Shown here: positions 37,054 through 46,197 of the stretch, piece after piece | Position numbering within the stretch: position 1 is the stretch's first letter | Layout of the letters: every line of letters starts with the position of its first letter | Assembly (NCBI RefSeq): GCF_000292525.1 | Contig: NZ_AEYF01000003.1 | Location: 62,001 to 126,000, forward strand | Origin: Rhizobium sp. CCGE 510 | GTDB lineage: Bacteria > Pseudomonadota > Alphaproteobacteria > Rhizobiales > Rhizobiaceae | Direction of reading: 5' to 3' | Length of the DNA: 64,000 bases | The notes under the pieces: model-generated | Database searches by the model: none | Told to the model about the DNA's origin: nothing | The model's input: the letters and a program-made list of their open reading frames with translations, nothing else | Position numbers and translations under genes: made by a program

Positions 37054-37159
37054 ATGCCGTGTGGCCCCTCATCCGACCCTTCGGGCCACTGCCAGGGTTG
37101 AGACCGGCGGCTCAACCCTGGCAGTGGCCCGAAGGGTCGGATGAGGGGGCCGCACGGCA
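37054..37159. repeat. short mosaic palindrome, nearly perfect hairpin
   Basis: TGCCGTGTGGCCCCTCATCC pairs with GGATGAGGGGGCCGCACGGC over about 45 bases, with a loop around CCAGGGTTGAGACCGGCGG. It lacks the unique centre of the 24.4 and 56.5 kb copies. It lies between two opposed genes. Confidence 0.9.
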
Positions 37160-37220
37160 AGCCTTTCATTATCGCTCTTCAGCTGCTTCCATCGCCGTCA
37201 GCGCGATCCAAATTGCCCGA

Positions 37221-37751
37221 TCAGCCAGGCACATAGGTCAATCTGATCGCATCCCCGCCGATCCGATCGCTGGCGACGAGGCGGAGCCGCGGCCGCGGGC
37301 CGGAGAAGAAAGGCTTGCCGCGGCCGAGCACGACGGGGTGGAAATAGAGCCGATATTCATCGATAAGGCCAAGCTCGGTCAGGCTGCCTGCAAGGCCCGG
37401 CCCGCCAACGTGAATCTCGCCTGTAAGCCCGGCCTTCAGCCCGAGGACCACCGCCTCGACGTCATCGGCGACAAGCGTGGCATTGGGGCCGACCGAGGTC
37501 AACGAGCGCGACACGACCCATTTCGGCTGGCTTCGCCATGCCGTTGCGAAGTCGCGCAAGTCGGGCGTCCACTCGGGATGGTCGTCGTCCCAGTAGCGCA
37601 TGACCTCATACATCTGGCGGCCGTATATGCTCCCCGTCGCATCGCGCACTTGCTCTATCCAGTGGCGAAAGAGGGCGGCATCAGGGCCAAATTCCTGGTG
37701 GTCGACATAGCCATCCAGAGACAGGTTCGATCCGAAGACGAGCTTCGCCAT
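37221..37751 (-). CDS. dihydrofolate reductase-family (RibD C-terminal) protein
   Basis: A 176-residue protein. LVFGSNLSLDGYVDH is the first strand, GSIYGRQMYEVMRYWDDD the usual second element, KWVVSRSLTSVGPNATLV the third, and GEIHVGGPGLAGSLTELGLIDEYRLYFHPVVLGRG the cofactor part. Such stand-alone proteins are common; their reductase substrate is mostly unknown. It is not the chromosomal folate enzyme. Confidence 0.85.
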   Translation of the reverse strand: MAKLVFGSNLSLDGYVDHQEFGPDAALFRHWIEQVRDATGSIYGRQMYEVMRYWDDDHPEWTPDLRDFATAWRSQPKWVVSRSLTSVGPNATLVADDVEAVVLGLKAGLTGEIHVGGPGLAGSLTELGLIDEYRLYFHPVVLGRGKPFFSGPRPRLRLVASDRIGGDAIRLTYVPG

Positions 37752-37869
37752 GCCATATCCTCCATCCCAGGTTCTTCAGGATAGCTTAAGCCACTGTTGC
37801 GTGTAAGTGCGCTTCAATCGATAGCGAACAGTCCTCGCAAGTTGACCACGTTCGATGCTGAGGCGACAG

Positions 37870-37894
37870 TTGCAACGGCCTATAGCCGTTGCAA
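37870..37894. terminator. perfect hairpin in 37752-38043 gap
   Basis: TTGCAACGGC-CTATA-GCCGTTGCAA, followed by ATTATTTC. It lies between divergent genes, so it is more likely an operator or RNA hairpin than a classical terminator. Confidence 0.45.
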
Positions 37895-38043
37895 ATTATT
37901 TCATATCAAGAACGACCGCCTTGTCAGCCGCCTCCTGAGGATTGGGGTGGGCGATCCGTCATACTCCCACTGGGTGAATTGAAACGCTCGACAACCGGAG
38001 TAACCTCCCTGCGCAGCTCAATTTCAACCTTGGGGAGGGAGTC

Positions 38044-38583
38044 ATGGAAAATCGTCTGCATCGCCCACTTCGCCTGGCGGCAGCGACGCTACTGATTGCG
38101 CAGCTGGCAGCAACCACGGTTTGGGCAGATTTCAAATTCGACGGCGGCGGTCAGCCTGCGCCGGCCGCCGAAATTCAGAAGTTCTTCTCGGGAAAGTCTT
38201 GGCTCTGGCCCTGCAAAGGCTGCGGCGCCTACTTCGCTCCCGATGGAAAATTCACTGCCGTTTGGGCAGGCGACAAGGGCGACTTTCAGACCGGACACGG
38301 CACCTGGACAAGCAAGGACGGCGCGCTTTGCTGGTCGAATGATGTCAGGACCAGCACCGGGATGAAGGACCCGACAACGGATCGCTGCTGGGAGGCTCGC
38401 TTCGGACCAGGCACCGAGGGTGGCAAGAAGAAGGTCAAGCAAGCCCTTGGACTGAAGATGCAGAAGAAGCCTGACTATTTCTGGGTGTGGAAGGACGGGA
38501 GTGTTTACGACAAAGAGTTCAAAACGGGTGACAAGATCAGCGCGACCGCGACAAAGATAGAAGCGAAATTCCCTGCGCAATAA
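38044..38583 (+). CDS. secreted DUF995-like protein
   Basis: A 179-residue protein with signal peptide MENRLHRPLRLAAATLLIAQLAATTVWA and a GGGAGG site before it. The mature part has IQKFFSGKSWLWPCKGCGAYFAPDGKFTAVW, GHGTWTSKDGALCWSN and DRCWEARF, with paired Cys. This matches my memory of the rhizobial DUF995 periplasmic family, function unknown. A terminator follows. Confidence 0.7.
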   Translation: MENRLHRPLRLAAATLLIAQLAATTVWADFKFDGGGQPAPAAEIQKFFSGKSWLWPCKGCGAYFAPDGKFTAVWAGDKGDFQTGHGTWTSKDGALCWSNDVRTSTGMKDPTTDRCWEARFGPGTEGGKKKVKQALGLKMQKKPDYFWVWKDGSVYDKEFKTGDKISATATKIEAKFPAQ

Positions 38584-38635
38584 CAAGCCTCGGGTCTCAC
38601 TGCCGCAGTTTGTGACTGCTCTCACTTCCGAATTT

Positions 38636-38666
38636 GCCCCGCCGGTGCGCGGGGCATGCTTTTTTG
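38636..38666 (+). terminator. rho-independent terminator
   Basis: GCCCCGC-CGGTGC-GCGGGGC hairpin followed by ATGCTTTTTTG, 50 bases after the DUF995-like gene. Confidence 0.85.
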
Positions 38667-38847
38667 AGTAGCCGATACGCCTCGAACGGCCAGAGGTCGA
38701 TCCCGGGTCCGGGCCGAATGCCATGGTGACGCAGAGGCCGGCTGAACGTGGCTGTCGCAAAACTCCCTATCCTGTGATGTTGCTGGCGTCGGTAAAATCT
38801 ATGCCGCTTTGATCGGGATCTTGCGAGGGAAAGGCAATCATAGCGAC

Positions 38848-39642
38848 ATGGAGGAAAAGAAACGCTGGACCAACCATAGTCAGATGTCCGATCCAATCCA
38901 TCACCGGGCCTTGATGGCGGAATTGCCGAACGAGGTCGGGCGACTGAATGATATTATCCAGGGCGTGCTCGTACACGCCGATTGGGCAGAAGAATACGGT
39001 CTCGACCAAACACGGTTGGACGCATCGGCGAGAAAGACATTGCCGATCGCTGCACGTTTCGACGATGTATTCGCCAGAGACCCTCAGCCGCTCCACCGCC
39101 GGCGGCCCGCGGAGAGACGATCCACTGGCACGTGCCGCGATTTCGCACTCGCATTGTCTTCGATCCTGCGCAGCAAAACTGTTCCTGCACGCGTGCGCTG
39201 TGGCTTCGCCTCCTACTTCTCGGCGGGATGGGAGGATCATTGGGTCTGTGAATATTGGAACGCGGCAACCAGACGCTGGCATTTGAGCGACGCGCAAATC
39301 GACCGGATGCTGAAAGAGAAGAAACAGATCAAGTTCGATCCGGCCAACGTACCGCGTGACTGTTTCCTGCCCGCAGGAGAAGCCTGGCTGAAATGCCGCC
39401 GAGAGACGGTCGATCCCAATGCATTCGGCCATGGCGAGGTGAAGGGCCTGTGGTTCGTGAAGATCAATGTCGTCAGAGATCACTACGTGCTGAATGGCCG
39501 CGAAACCTCCGATTGGGATCGGTGGCGCGAAGCAGATTTTTCCGAAAGGCTGATACGACCGCAAGAACTGCCGCTGCTGGACAAACTCGCCAGTGATCCC
39601 GCGCAGGATTTGATCGAGGTTTTACCGGACTGGCTGCCATAA
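38848..39642 (+). CDS. transglutaminase-like domain protein
   Basis: A 264-residue protein from ATG 38848; the longer frame has no ribosome site. TGTCRDFALALSSILRSKTVPARVRCGFASYF contains Cys96. DHWVCEYWNAATRRWHLSDAQ gives His131 and Asp148, completing the Cys-His-Asp triad of the transglutaminase-like superfamily. No signal peptide, so it is cytoplasmic. Related bacterial proteins are mostly uncharacterised proteases or amide hydrolases. Confidence 0.85.
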   Translation: MEEKKRWTNHSQMSDPIHHRALMAELPNEVGRLNDIIQGVLVHADWAEEYGLDQTRLDASARKTLPIAARFDDVFARDPQPLHRRRPAERRSTGTCRDFALALSSILRSKTVPARVRCGFASYFSAGWEDHWVCEYWNAATRRWHLSDAQIDRMLKEKKQIKFDPANVPRDCFLPAGEAWLKCRRETVDPNAFGHGEVKGLWFVKINVVRDHYVLNGRETSDWDRWREADFSERLIRPQELPLLDKLASDPAQDLIEVLPDWLP

Positions 39643-39679
39643 AAGGCCGGAAGCCGGCTATGCTGTTGGTTGGTTGATC

Positions 39680-40456
39680 TCAAGGTAGAGCCGCCGTGCG
39701 CATGTAGCGCACTGTCGCGTAGACAACCGTCGCGATGATGGCGATGAGGAAACCGAGGCTGGTGGTGACGGTGCCGAGGCCAAGGCCGCCATATTCCATC
39801 GGCTGGGACAGGAGGTCGCCGAAGGATGCGCCGAGCGGGCGGGTGAGGATGTAGGCCAGCCAGAAGGCGGTGGTGGCATCCAGCCTGAACTTGTAATAGG
39901 CCACGGCGATCAGCGCGATGATGCCGCCAAACAGAAGGCCGGTGTTCAAGTAGCCCAGTTCAAAGCGTTCCGCGACCTGGTCGCCGGCCGAGGTGCCGAG
40001 GGCAAAGGTGAACAGGATGGCAAGCCAATAGAAGCTCTCGCGCCGTGGCGTCAGGATCGAGTGGATGGAGAGCGTGCCTTCAACGCCATACCAAATGGCG
40101 AAAGTGACGGCGAGCGCGATGCTGAAGCCCACCGTGGTGGTCATCAGCGAGACCCCGAAATTGTCAACGAGGTTATCGGTTACAAGGGTGCCCACGACGC
40201 TGATCAGGACGACCGTCAGCCAGTACGACCACGGAACATACTTGCCCTGATAGAACTGGATTGCAAGCGCGCAGAGAAATACGCAGGCCATGAAAATCGA
40301 CGTGGCGGTGAGTCCATAACCGAGGTTGACGTTGAGAAAGTCTGCTGCGGTCTCCCCCATGGTCACCGCCAGCAGCTTGATCAGCCAGAAGTCGACCGTG
40401 ACCTCGGGGACGCGGCTGGCAGGTTGACGGAAGCCGTGTGCGGATGATGCACTCAT
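39680..40456 (-). CDS. COG4705-like integral membrane protein
   Basis: A 258-residue protein (ATG 40456) with about eight membrane helices. Landmarks are DFWLIKLLAVTMGETAADFLN, HSILTPRRESFYWLAILFTFALGTSAGDQ and FWLAYILTRPLGASFGDLLSQP. The paired GETAADF and GTSAGD segments suggest an internal repeat. The family is unstudied. It sits downstream of a small secreted protein and a two-component system, all leftward, and may be their target. Confidence 0.8.
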   Translation of the reverse strand: MSASSAHGFRQPASRVPEVTVDFWLIKLLAVTMGETAADFLNVNLGYGLTATSIFMACVFLCALAIQFYQGKYVPWSYWLTVVLISVVGTLVTDNLVDNFGVSLMTTTVGFSIALAVTFAIWYGVEGTLSIHSILTPRRESFYWLAILFTFALGTSAGDQVAERFELGYLNTGLLFGGIIALIAVAYYKFRLDATTAFWLAYILTRPLGASFGDLLSQPMEYGGLGLGTVTTSLGFLIAIIATVVYATVRYMRTAALP

Positions 40457-40486
40457 CTTGGTATCTCCTGAGATCACGGGCGCGGC

Positions 40487-40747
40487 TTACTTGCCAAGAA
40501 GCTTCATGGCGTCCATCAGGAACTGGTCGGCACGCTTGTCGTCATCGGCATTGCAGCGCTCGACCGCCTTTGCTTCCAGTTCGTCGGCCTTCTTCATCAC
40601 ATCGGCTGACACCTTGGCGGCCCCCTTGGCCGCGCGGTATTCCTTCAATACGTCCTCGCACGGGCGCAAGGCTGCATGGGCCTGTGCGACGAAGGCTGCG
40701 GAGCCGAGCGTGAGAGCAGCGAAGATCAGTTTGGCGGAACGGTTCAT
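40487..40747 (-). CDS. small periplasmic protein
   Basis: An 86-residue protein from ATG 40747 (MNRSAKLIFAALTLGSAAFVAQAHA, signal peptide), with GGAGA upstream. The mature 60 residues have CEDVLKEYRAAKGAAKVSADVMKKADELEAKAVERC, two Cys that could bridge a helical hairpin. It lies 30 bases before the COG4705-like gene and 91 bases after the sensor kinase gene, so probably in the same regulon. Confidence 0.7.
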   Translation of the reverse strand: MNRSAKLIFAALTLGSAAFVAQAHAALRPCEDVLKEYRAAKGAAKVSADVMKKADELEAKAVERCNADDDKRADQFLMDAMKLLGK

Positions 40748-40838
40748 GGTCTCTGTCTCCATTGGTTTGTCGTGCACCTGTCGGGGGTACACTCAAAGCA
40801 TGGGGCGCGAGGCTTAGGAGAAACTTAGGAACTCCGGA

Positions 40839-42143
40839 TCAGGCGAGAGGCCATTCGAAAACGACGCGCAGGCCGCGTCCTGCAGGATTGTCCACCAACT
40901 GGATGGTGCCACCGTTGCGGCCGACCAGATTGCGGGCGATCGCAAGGCCGAGGCCGCTTCCATCCGTTTTGGACGGATCGATACGGTAGAAGCGGTCGAA
41001 CACGCGCTCGCGGAGTTCGGCCGGAATGCCCGGCCCGTTGTCGGTCACGGAAAGAACCGCGTGATCGTTGCGTGTCAGCACGGCAAGATCCACTTGCCCG
41101 TGGTCCGGCGTGTAGCGCAGCGCATTGTCGACGACGATATCGAGGATGGCGGCCAGTTCCACGGGGTCGCCCCTGACCACGCAGGGAACCGATTGTACCA
41201 TGCCGAGGTCGATCGCTTTTGCGTCGGCCGCTGCCAGGAACCGCCCCAGGCACTCTTGAAGCGCTTCGCCGAGATGGATCGTGGCCGCCTCGCGGCCGGA
41301 CCGCTCCCCGCTCTCGCTGCGGGCCAACCGGAGAAGCTGGGTAGACACCTGTGTCGCCCTGCGCACGCCGGCCTCCAGGTCGGCGACCGCCGCATCGCGC
41401 TCCTCCGGCGGCCCAGCCTGCCTGAGATTATCGATCTGGAGGGAAAGCGCCGTGATCGGGGTCCGGAGCTCATGGGCCGCATCTGCAAGGAAGGCACGCT
41501 GCTGCTCCAGCGTGGCGCGGACGCGGTCAAAGGCGCGGTTGATCGCCAGCACCAGCGGACGTACCTCCACAGGAGCATCCGTGACGGAAAGAGGGTCGAT
41601 GTCCTCTATGACGCGGCTTTCCACCCGGCCTGCCAGGATATGGAGACGCTCCATGATTGCGCCCACCAGCCAATAGGCGGCCAGCCACGACAGGGGTATG
41701 GCCAGCAGAAACGGCCATGCGGTGTTCCAGGCGGCGTCCGCCGCAAGCTCATCGCGCTCGGCCGTGCGCTGGGCGACCATGACGGTGCGGGCTGGATCGC
41801 CCTTATCGGTAAAAAGCCGCCATTCCTCCCCATCCGCAAGAAAGGTGGAGAATCCGCCAGAGGCGGGCGGTGGGAAAACCACACGCGGATCGTTCGTCCG
41901 GGTCGCCCGCGCATCCGCGAAGGTGATCCTGACAGCCACAATCTCATCGCTCGAGGCTCCTGCGCCCGCCAGAGGGGCAAGACCGCTGCCATCGCCGACC
42001 ACATGAGCGATCTGCTGGAGCTGGAAGTCTAGGATGCTCCACGCCTCAAGACGTGCGCTGTAATAGGAAAAGGCTGCGGCAAAGGCTGCAAGGGCCGTTA
42101 GAAGCGCGGAGAAGACGAGAATGAACGAGCGGCGGAGCGACAT
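40839..42143 (-). CDS. sensor histidine kinase (TctE/QseC-like)
   Basis: A 434-residue membrane kinase. Helix 8-28, a periplasmic part beginning SYYSARLEAWSILDFQLQQIAHVVGD (2CSK_N-like), then helix 145-165. The H-box is FLADAAHELRTPITALSLQID, the N-box DIVVDNALRYTP, the G-boxes VTDNGPGIP and DGSGLGLAIAR. It starts directly after the response regulator stop. It should phosphorylate that regulator; the signal is unknown. Confidence 0.9.
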   Translation of the reverse strand: MSLRRSFILVFSALLTALAAFAAAFSYYSARLEAWSILDFQLQQIAHVVGDGSGLAPLAGAGASSDEIVAVRITFADARATRTNDPRVVFPPPASGGFSTFLADGEEWRLFTDKGDPARTVMVAQRTAERDELAADAAWNTAWPFLLAIPLSWLAAYWLVGAIMERLHILAGRVESRVIEDIDPLSVTDAPVEVRPLVLAINRAFDRVRATLEQQRAFLADAAHELRTPITALSLQIDNLRQAGPPEERDAAVADLEAGVRRATQVSTQLLRLARSESGERSGREAATIHLGEALQECLGRFLAAADAKAIDLGMVQSVPCVVRGDPVELAAILDIVVDNALRYTPDHGQVDLAVLTRNDHAVLSVTDNGPGIPAELRERVFDRFYRIDPSKTDGSGLGLAIARNLVGRNGGTIQLVDNPAGRGLRVVFEWPLA

Positions 42144-42144
42144 G

Positions 42145-42804
42145 TCAGGCCTTCGGGATCATCCAGCCGGCGCCGCGCACATTGCGGATAACATCCTTGT
42201 GGAAGCGCTTGCGGATATAATGGATCAGAACGTCAATCGCGTTGCTCTCGATTTCCTCGCCCCAGCCGTAGATACGCTCTTCAAGCTGACTGCGCGAGAG
42301 GATCAAACCCGGTCGCTCCGCAAGTGTCCGCAGAAGCGCGAATTCCCGCGCAGACAGGGTTTCCGTTGCCTCCCTGAACGTCACGGAATGCGTAGCGAGA
42401 TCCAGCGTCACCTCTCCTGCCTGAATCAGCGACTGGGCATGCCCGGCCTTGCGGCGCATCACCGCCCGGATGCGGGCCAGCAGTTCATCGAGCTCGAAGG
42501 GTTTCAGCACATAGTCGTCGGCGCCGAGGTCAAGGCCCTTCACACGGCTTGGCAGATCGTCGCGTGCCGTGAGGATCAGGATGGGCACACCTTTGCCTGC
42601 CTTGCGGATCGATTCCAGCACCTGCATGCCATCGATCCGGGGCAGTCCGAGATCGAGCAGGACAACGCCATATTCCGCGAGGTCGACGGCTTCCAGCGCC
42701 GCCTTTCCGTCCGTCACCCAGTCCACGGATATGGCATGCCGCCCCAATCCTTTTAGCAGGGCTTCGGCAATCATCCGGTCATCTTCGACAAGCAACAATC
42801 TCAT
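42145..42804 (-). CDS. OmpR-family response regulator
   Basis: A 219-residue regulator. The receiver has VEDD, phosphorylation site Asp51 (LLDLGLP), and KPF with Lys. The winged-helix output is SAREFALLRTLAERPGLILSRSQLEERIYGW and IDVLIHYIRKRF. It is the first gene of the leftward set regulator, kinase, small periplasmic protein, membrane protein. A second response regulator gene starts divergently 199 bases away. Confidence 0.9.
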   Translation of the reverse strand: MRLLLVEDDRMIAEALLKGLGRHAISVDWVTDGKAALEAVDLAEYGVVLLDLGLPRIDGMQVLESIRKAGKGVPILILTARDDLPSRVKGLDLGADDYVLKPFELDELLARIRAVMRRKAGHAQSLIQAGEVTLDLATHSVTFREATETLSAREFALLRTLAERPGLILSRSQLEERIYGWGEEIESNAIDVLIHYIRKRFHKDVIRNVRGAGWMIPKA

Positions 42805-43003
42805 ATATCGAGCGTAGGCGGTCCGGTGAAACTTGTCTTCTGCCGACTTGAGTAGACGACAAGCATGAAACCATACAGATCGAATTTTTGGGTAGCGTCG
42901 TCTGCCGAGGACGTCCCCGCCCCCACCTTACAAATCCGTAAGTTGTCGCCAAAGCGCCTTCTCAGCTAGAGTGCTTTAGGGCATGCCGGGAATGATCGGG
43001 CTG

Positions 43004-43681
43004 ATGCGGATCCTGCTTATCGAGGACGATCGGAAGACGTCCGATTATATCGCCAAGGGCCTTTCCGAGGCAGGCCATGTCTGTGACGTCTTCGGCGACG
43101 GCCGCGATGGGCTGTTTCAGGCGCAGCGCGAAGCCTATGACGTCATCGTTGTCGATCGCATGCTGCCGGGACTGGATGGGCTGGCGATCGTTCGCTCGCT
43201 GCGGGCGGCCAAGATCGGCACATCGGCGCTGTTCCTGACCTCGATCGGCGGCGTCGACGACCGGGTCGAGGGGCTGGAGGACGGCGGCGACGATTATCTC
43301 ACCAAACCGTTTGCCTTCTCCGAGCTTCTGGCCCGCGTCAATGCGCTTGGCCGCCGGCCGCCGGTGCAGGAGCAGAAGACGGTGCTGAAGGTTGCCGATC
43401 TCGAGCTCGATCTGATCCGGCGCGAGGCCCGCCGCGCCGGCCAGGCGATCGAGCTGCAGCCGCGCGAGTTCACCCTGCTCGAGGTGTTGATGCGCGGCGA
43501 AGGCCGGGTGATCACCAAGACGATGCTTTTGGAGCGGGTCTGGGATTTCCACTTCGATCCGAAGACCAGCGTCGTCGAGACCCATATCAGCCGCCTGAGG
43601 GCGAAGGTCGACAGACCGTTCGAGGCCCAGCTTCTGCACACGGTGCGCAACACCGGCTACAGCCTGCATGCGCCGCGCTGA
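43004..43681 (+). CDS. OmpR-family response regulator
   Basis: A 225-residue regulator; ATG 43004 (MRILLIEDD) is the family start, with an alternative at 42983. Asp51 lies in IVVDRMLPG and the Lys in TKPFAFSELLARV. Output domain QPREFTLLEVLMRGEGRVITKTMLLERVW and SVVETHISRLRAKVD. It resembles the CopR/QseB group. The kinase starts 7 bases after it, so both form one operon. Confidence 0.9.
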   Translation: MRILLIEDDRKTSDYIAKGLSEAGHVCDVFGDGRDGLFQAQREAYDVIVVDRMLPGLDGLAIVRSLRAAKIGTSALFLTSIGGVDDRVEGLEDGGDDYLTKPFAFSELLARVNALGRRPPVQEQKTVLKVADLELDLIRREARRAGQAIELQPREFTLLEVLMRGEGRVITKTMLLERVWDFHFDPKTSVVETHISRLRAKVDRPFEAQLLHTVRNTGYSLHAPR

Positions 43682-43687
43682 AACCGG

Positions 43688-45082
43688 ATGATCTCGGGCC
43701 GCACCCATCTTTCGGCATCGTTTTCCAGCCTGCGCCGGAGCACGCCGTTCCGGCTTGCCGTCACCTTCGGCGTGCTCTTCGTCGTCACCTTCTTTTTGAG
43801 CGGCGCGATCATCTATCACATGCTGGACCTTGGCCTCTCCCGCGATCTCGAACAGTCGCTCACCGAGATGAATTCGCTGATCGTTTCGACCTACGAGCCT
43901 GGTGACACCGGGGATCTGGTCAACACGCTGAACAATTATGCAAGCTTCCAGTCGACCTCCGACGGGCTTTATTCGCTGACCGATCATGCCGGCAACAAAC
44001 TCGCCGGCAATTTCGCCGCGCCGCCGATCCCGAACGGCGTCTATACCGTCAGCTCGCACGATGTCGGGCTGAAGGGGCATGAACGCTACCGGATGCAGGT
44101 GTCGACGATCGGCCCCTACAGCCTGGTGGTCGGCGACAACTTCAACGATGTCGACGAGATGCTGAGGATCGTGCTGGTGAGTTTCGAATGGGCGGCGGCG
44201 ATCGTCGTGGCGACGGCGATCGGCGGCGGCGCCTTTCTCGCCGTCCGCGCCCAGGCGCGGCTGGACAGGGTGGCCAACACGATGAACGAGGTCTCCCACG
44301 GCGCGCTTGACGCCCGCATTCCGATCAGCGGCAGCGGCGACGATCTCGATACGGTGGCGATCCAGATCAACGCGGCGCTGGTGCGGCTGCAGACCTTGGT
44401 CGAAAGCATGCGGCAGGTGAGCACCGATATCGCCCATGATCTGAAAACACCGCTCAACCGGCTGCGGCTGACGCTCGATGCCGCGGTGGCGGGCAACGAC
44501 CGGCAGGCCGATGTCTCAGCCCTTCTCGACGAAGCACGAAACGAAAGCGACCGGATCAACGCCACCTTCGAGGCGCTGCTGCGCATCTCGCAGATCGAGG
44601 CCGGCGCCCGCAAGGAACGTTTCCAGCCGACCGATCTCGATGCCGTGCTTGGCGTTATTTCCGAAGTCTATGTCGATGTCGCTGAAGATGCGCAGAAGTC
44701 GCTGCGGATCGCGGCGCGCGTTCCCGCCATCATCCGCGGCGACCGCGATCTGCTGACTCAGATGATCGCCAACCTGGTGGAGAATGCAATCAACCACTGC
44801 CCGGCCGGAACGGCGATCACCATTTCGCTGCGCCGCCAGCGCGATCACGCCATCCTCTCGGTCGCCGATAGCGGCCCCGGCATTCCCGCCGGCGAAAGGG
44901 ACAAGGTCTTCCGGCGGCTCTACCGGCTGGACAAGAGCCGGACGACGCCTGGAAGCGGGCTCGGGCTCAGCCTCGTCAAGGCGATCGCCGAGCTGCATGC
45001 GGCCGAGATCACCATGGCCGATAATCAACCAGGCCTCAGCGTCTCGATCGCCTTCCCCCTACTCTCGGGAGAGCGGTCCTGA
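43688..45082 (+). CDS. sensor histidine kinase
   Basis: A 464-residue kinase. Helices at about 19-39 and 163-183 bound a periplasmic sensor of 120 residues (SLTDHAGNKLAGNFAAPP, GPYSLVVGDNFNDVDEML). HAMP then H-box VSTDIAHDLKTPLNRLRLTLD, N-box NLVENAINHCPAG, G-boxes VADSGPGIPAGERD and GSGLGLSLVKAIAELH. The last 58 bases overlap the end of the opposing GT25 gene, so their ends are joined tail to tail. Confidence 0.9.
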   Translation: MISGRTHLSASFSSLRRSTPFRLAVTFGVLFVVTFFLSGAIIYHMLDLGLSRDLEQSLTEMNSLIVSTYEPGDTGDLVNTLNNYASFQSTSDGLYSLTDHAGNKLAGNFAAPPIPNGVYTVSSHDVGLKGHERYRMQVSTIGPYSLVVGDNFNDVDEMLRIVLVSFEWAAAIVVATAIGGGAFLAVRAQARLDRVANTMNEVSHGALDARIPISGSGDDLDTVAIQINAALVRLQTLVESMRQVSTDIAHDLKTPLNRLRLTLDAAVAGNDRQADVSALLDEARNESDRINATFEALLRISQIEAGARKERFQPTDLDAVLGVISEVYVDVAEDAQKSLRIAARVPAIIRGDRDLLTQMIANLVENAINHCPAGTAITISLRRQRDHAILSVADSGPGIPAGERDKVFRRLYRLDKSRTTPGSGLGLSLVKAIAELHAAEITMADNQPGLSVSIAFPLLSGERS

Positions 45083-45936
45083 GCGCTCGTCCCGGCGGAG
45101 CGCTCCTGACCTTTCATCCCGGGCGAGCGGTCCTGACCGCTCAGCCTCGACGCCGCGAGCCGGCTGAAGCGGGCGGTAAAGCGGCGTATTTCGGCCGCCG
45201 CGCGATAGGGCAATACGCTCCACGGCCGGCGGCGGCCAAGCCGGTAGGCCGAAAGCCCTGCCTGGATCTGCGAGCATGAATCCGCCCTTTGGCTGACCGG
45301 CAGCGGATCGACGAAACAGGCGCTTAAGCCCTCGTCGAACTCCAGATCGAAGGCGAGATCATAGGGTAGCCGCATCGGCAGCAGCGCGCCGACAATCCAG
45401 GAGGCCGCCCTGCGGTTGATCAGATAGGCGCCGGAACCCTTCTCGCGGGTCAGCGCGATGGCGAGCGAGCGCGATGCCGTCAGCGCCGCCACCTGGTGCT
45501 TGCGCCCGGTGCTGACGGTGGAGAGACGCAGGATGTCCCAGCGCTCTTGGTGCTGCAGGGCGGCCTCCAGCACATCGGCGAGATCGTCGTCGAAATCGAG
45601 GTCGTCTTCCAGAATAAGGGCGAATTCGGCATTGTCGGAGAGCAAGCGCCAGGCGCATTCGACGTGGCTGAGATAGCAGCCGATCTCGAAAGGGTTCGGC
45701 CGGCGGCCATGCCGGCTGAGATAGGCGGCTTCGTCGAAATCCGGATGCGGCAGGCTGAGCGCCGCGCCATCCACTGCCGCCACCCGCTCGAAGGCAAGGC
45801 CGATACCGGAAAGCAGGCGCTCCATCCGAAACCGCCGCAATGGCGCCCGGTCGAGATTGATCAGATAGGTGTTGACCCGCAGGTTGACCGGATGGACCGC
45901 CGGCATCAGGGCGGCAGGTGTGGCGCGCATGTTCAT
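45025..45936 (-). CDS. glycosyltransferase family 25 protein
   Basis: A 303-residue enzyme from ATG 45936. VNTYLINLDRAPLRRFRMERLLSGIGL is the sugar-nucleotide strand, EIGCYLSHVECAWRLLSD and FALILEDDLDFDDDL carry the GT25 EDD-type acid motif, and GAYLINRRAASWIV follows. GT25 enzymes add galactose to lipooligosaccharide. The C-terminal 30 residues are three 9-residue repeats (GQDRSPGMK-like) from a 27-bp tandem repeat and are not part of the fold. No signal, so it is cytoplasmic. Confidence 0.85.
   Translation of the reverse strand: MNMRATPAALMPAVHPVNLRVNTYLINLDRAPLRRFRMERLLSGIGLAFERVAAVDGAALSLPHPDFDEAAYLSRHGRRPNPFEIGCYLSHVECAWRLLSDNAEFALILEDDLDFDDDLADVLEAALQHQERWDILRLSTVSTGRKHQVAALTASRSLAIALTREKGSGAYLINRRAASWIVGALLPMRLPYDLAFDLEFDEGLSACFVDPLPVSQRADSCSQIQAGLSAYRLGRRRPWSVLPYRAAAEIRRFTARFSRLAASRLSGQDRSPGMKGQERSAGTSAQDRSPESRGKAIETLRPG
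45071..45151. repeat. three 27-bp tandem repeats
   Basis: GAGCGGTCCTGA-like units begin at 45071, 45098 and 45125, exactly 27 bases apart. They encode the repeated C-terminal tail of the GT25 protein on the minus strand; only the first unit reaches the kinase stop codon region. Confidence 0.8.
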
Positions 45937-46197
45937 GAGTGAGCTGGCCTTCGACTTGGCAATAACTGCGCCAAGCCTGCGCTCCAAATCTCACCGGCAC
46001 CTCGCCGGGCCTATACATTTTGGTAAGGTGGCGCGTTGCATTGCCGAGGCTGAAGTGCGGGTGTCCCCGGACGAGACATCCGGCAGCGGTACCCGGCCGA
46101 TAGATGCGGATCGCGATCCTCAATCGCATTTGCAGCCCTTGGAAATCCCTCCGATTCGAGACAAAATCATCCGGCTCTAACTCTTGGGGACAATCTG

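Noticed and set aside
42962..44437. 491-codon minus-strand frame over the second two-component system
   Set aside because: It covers a clear response regulator and kinase on the plus strand and reads as His/Arg-rich low-sense sequence.
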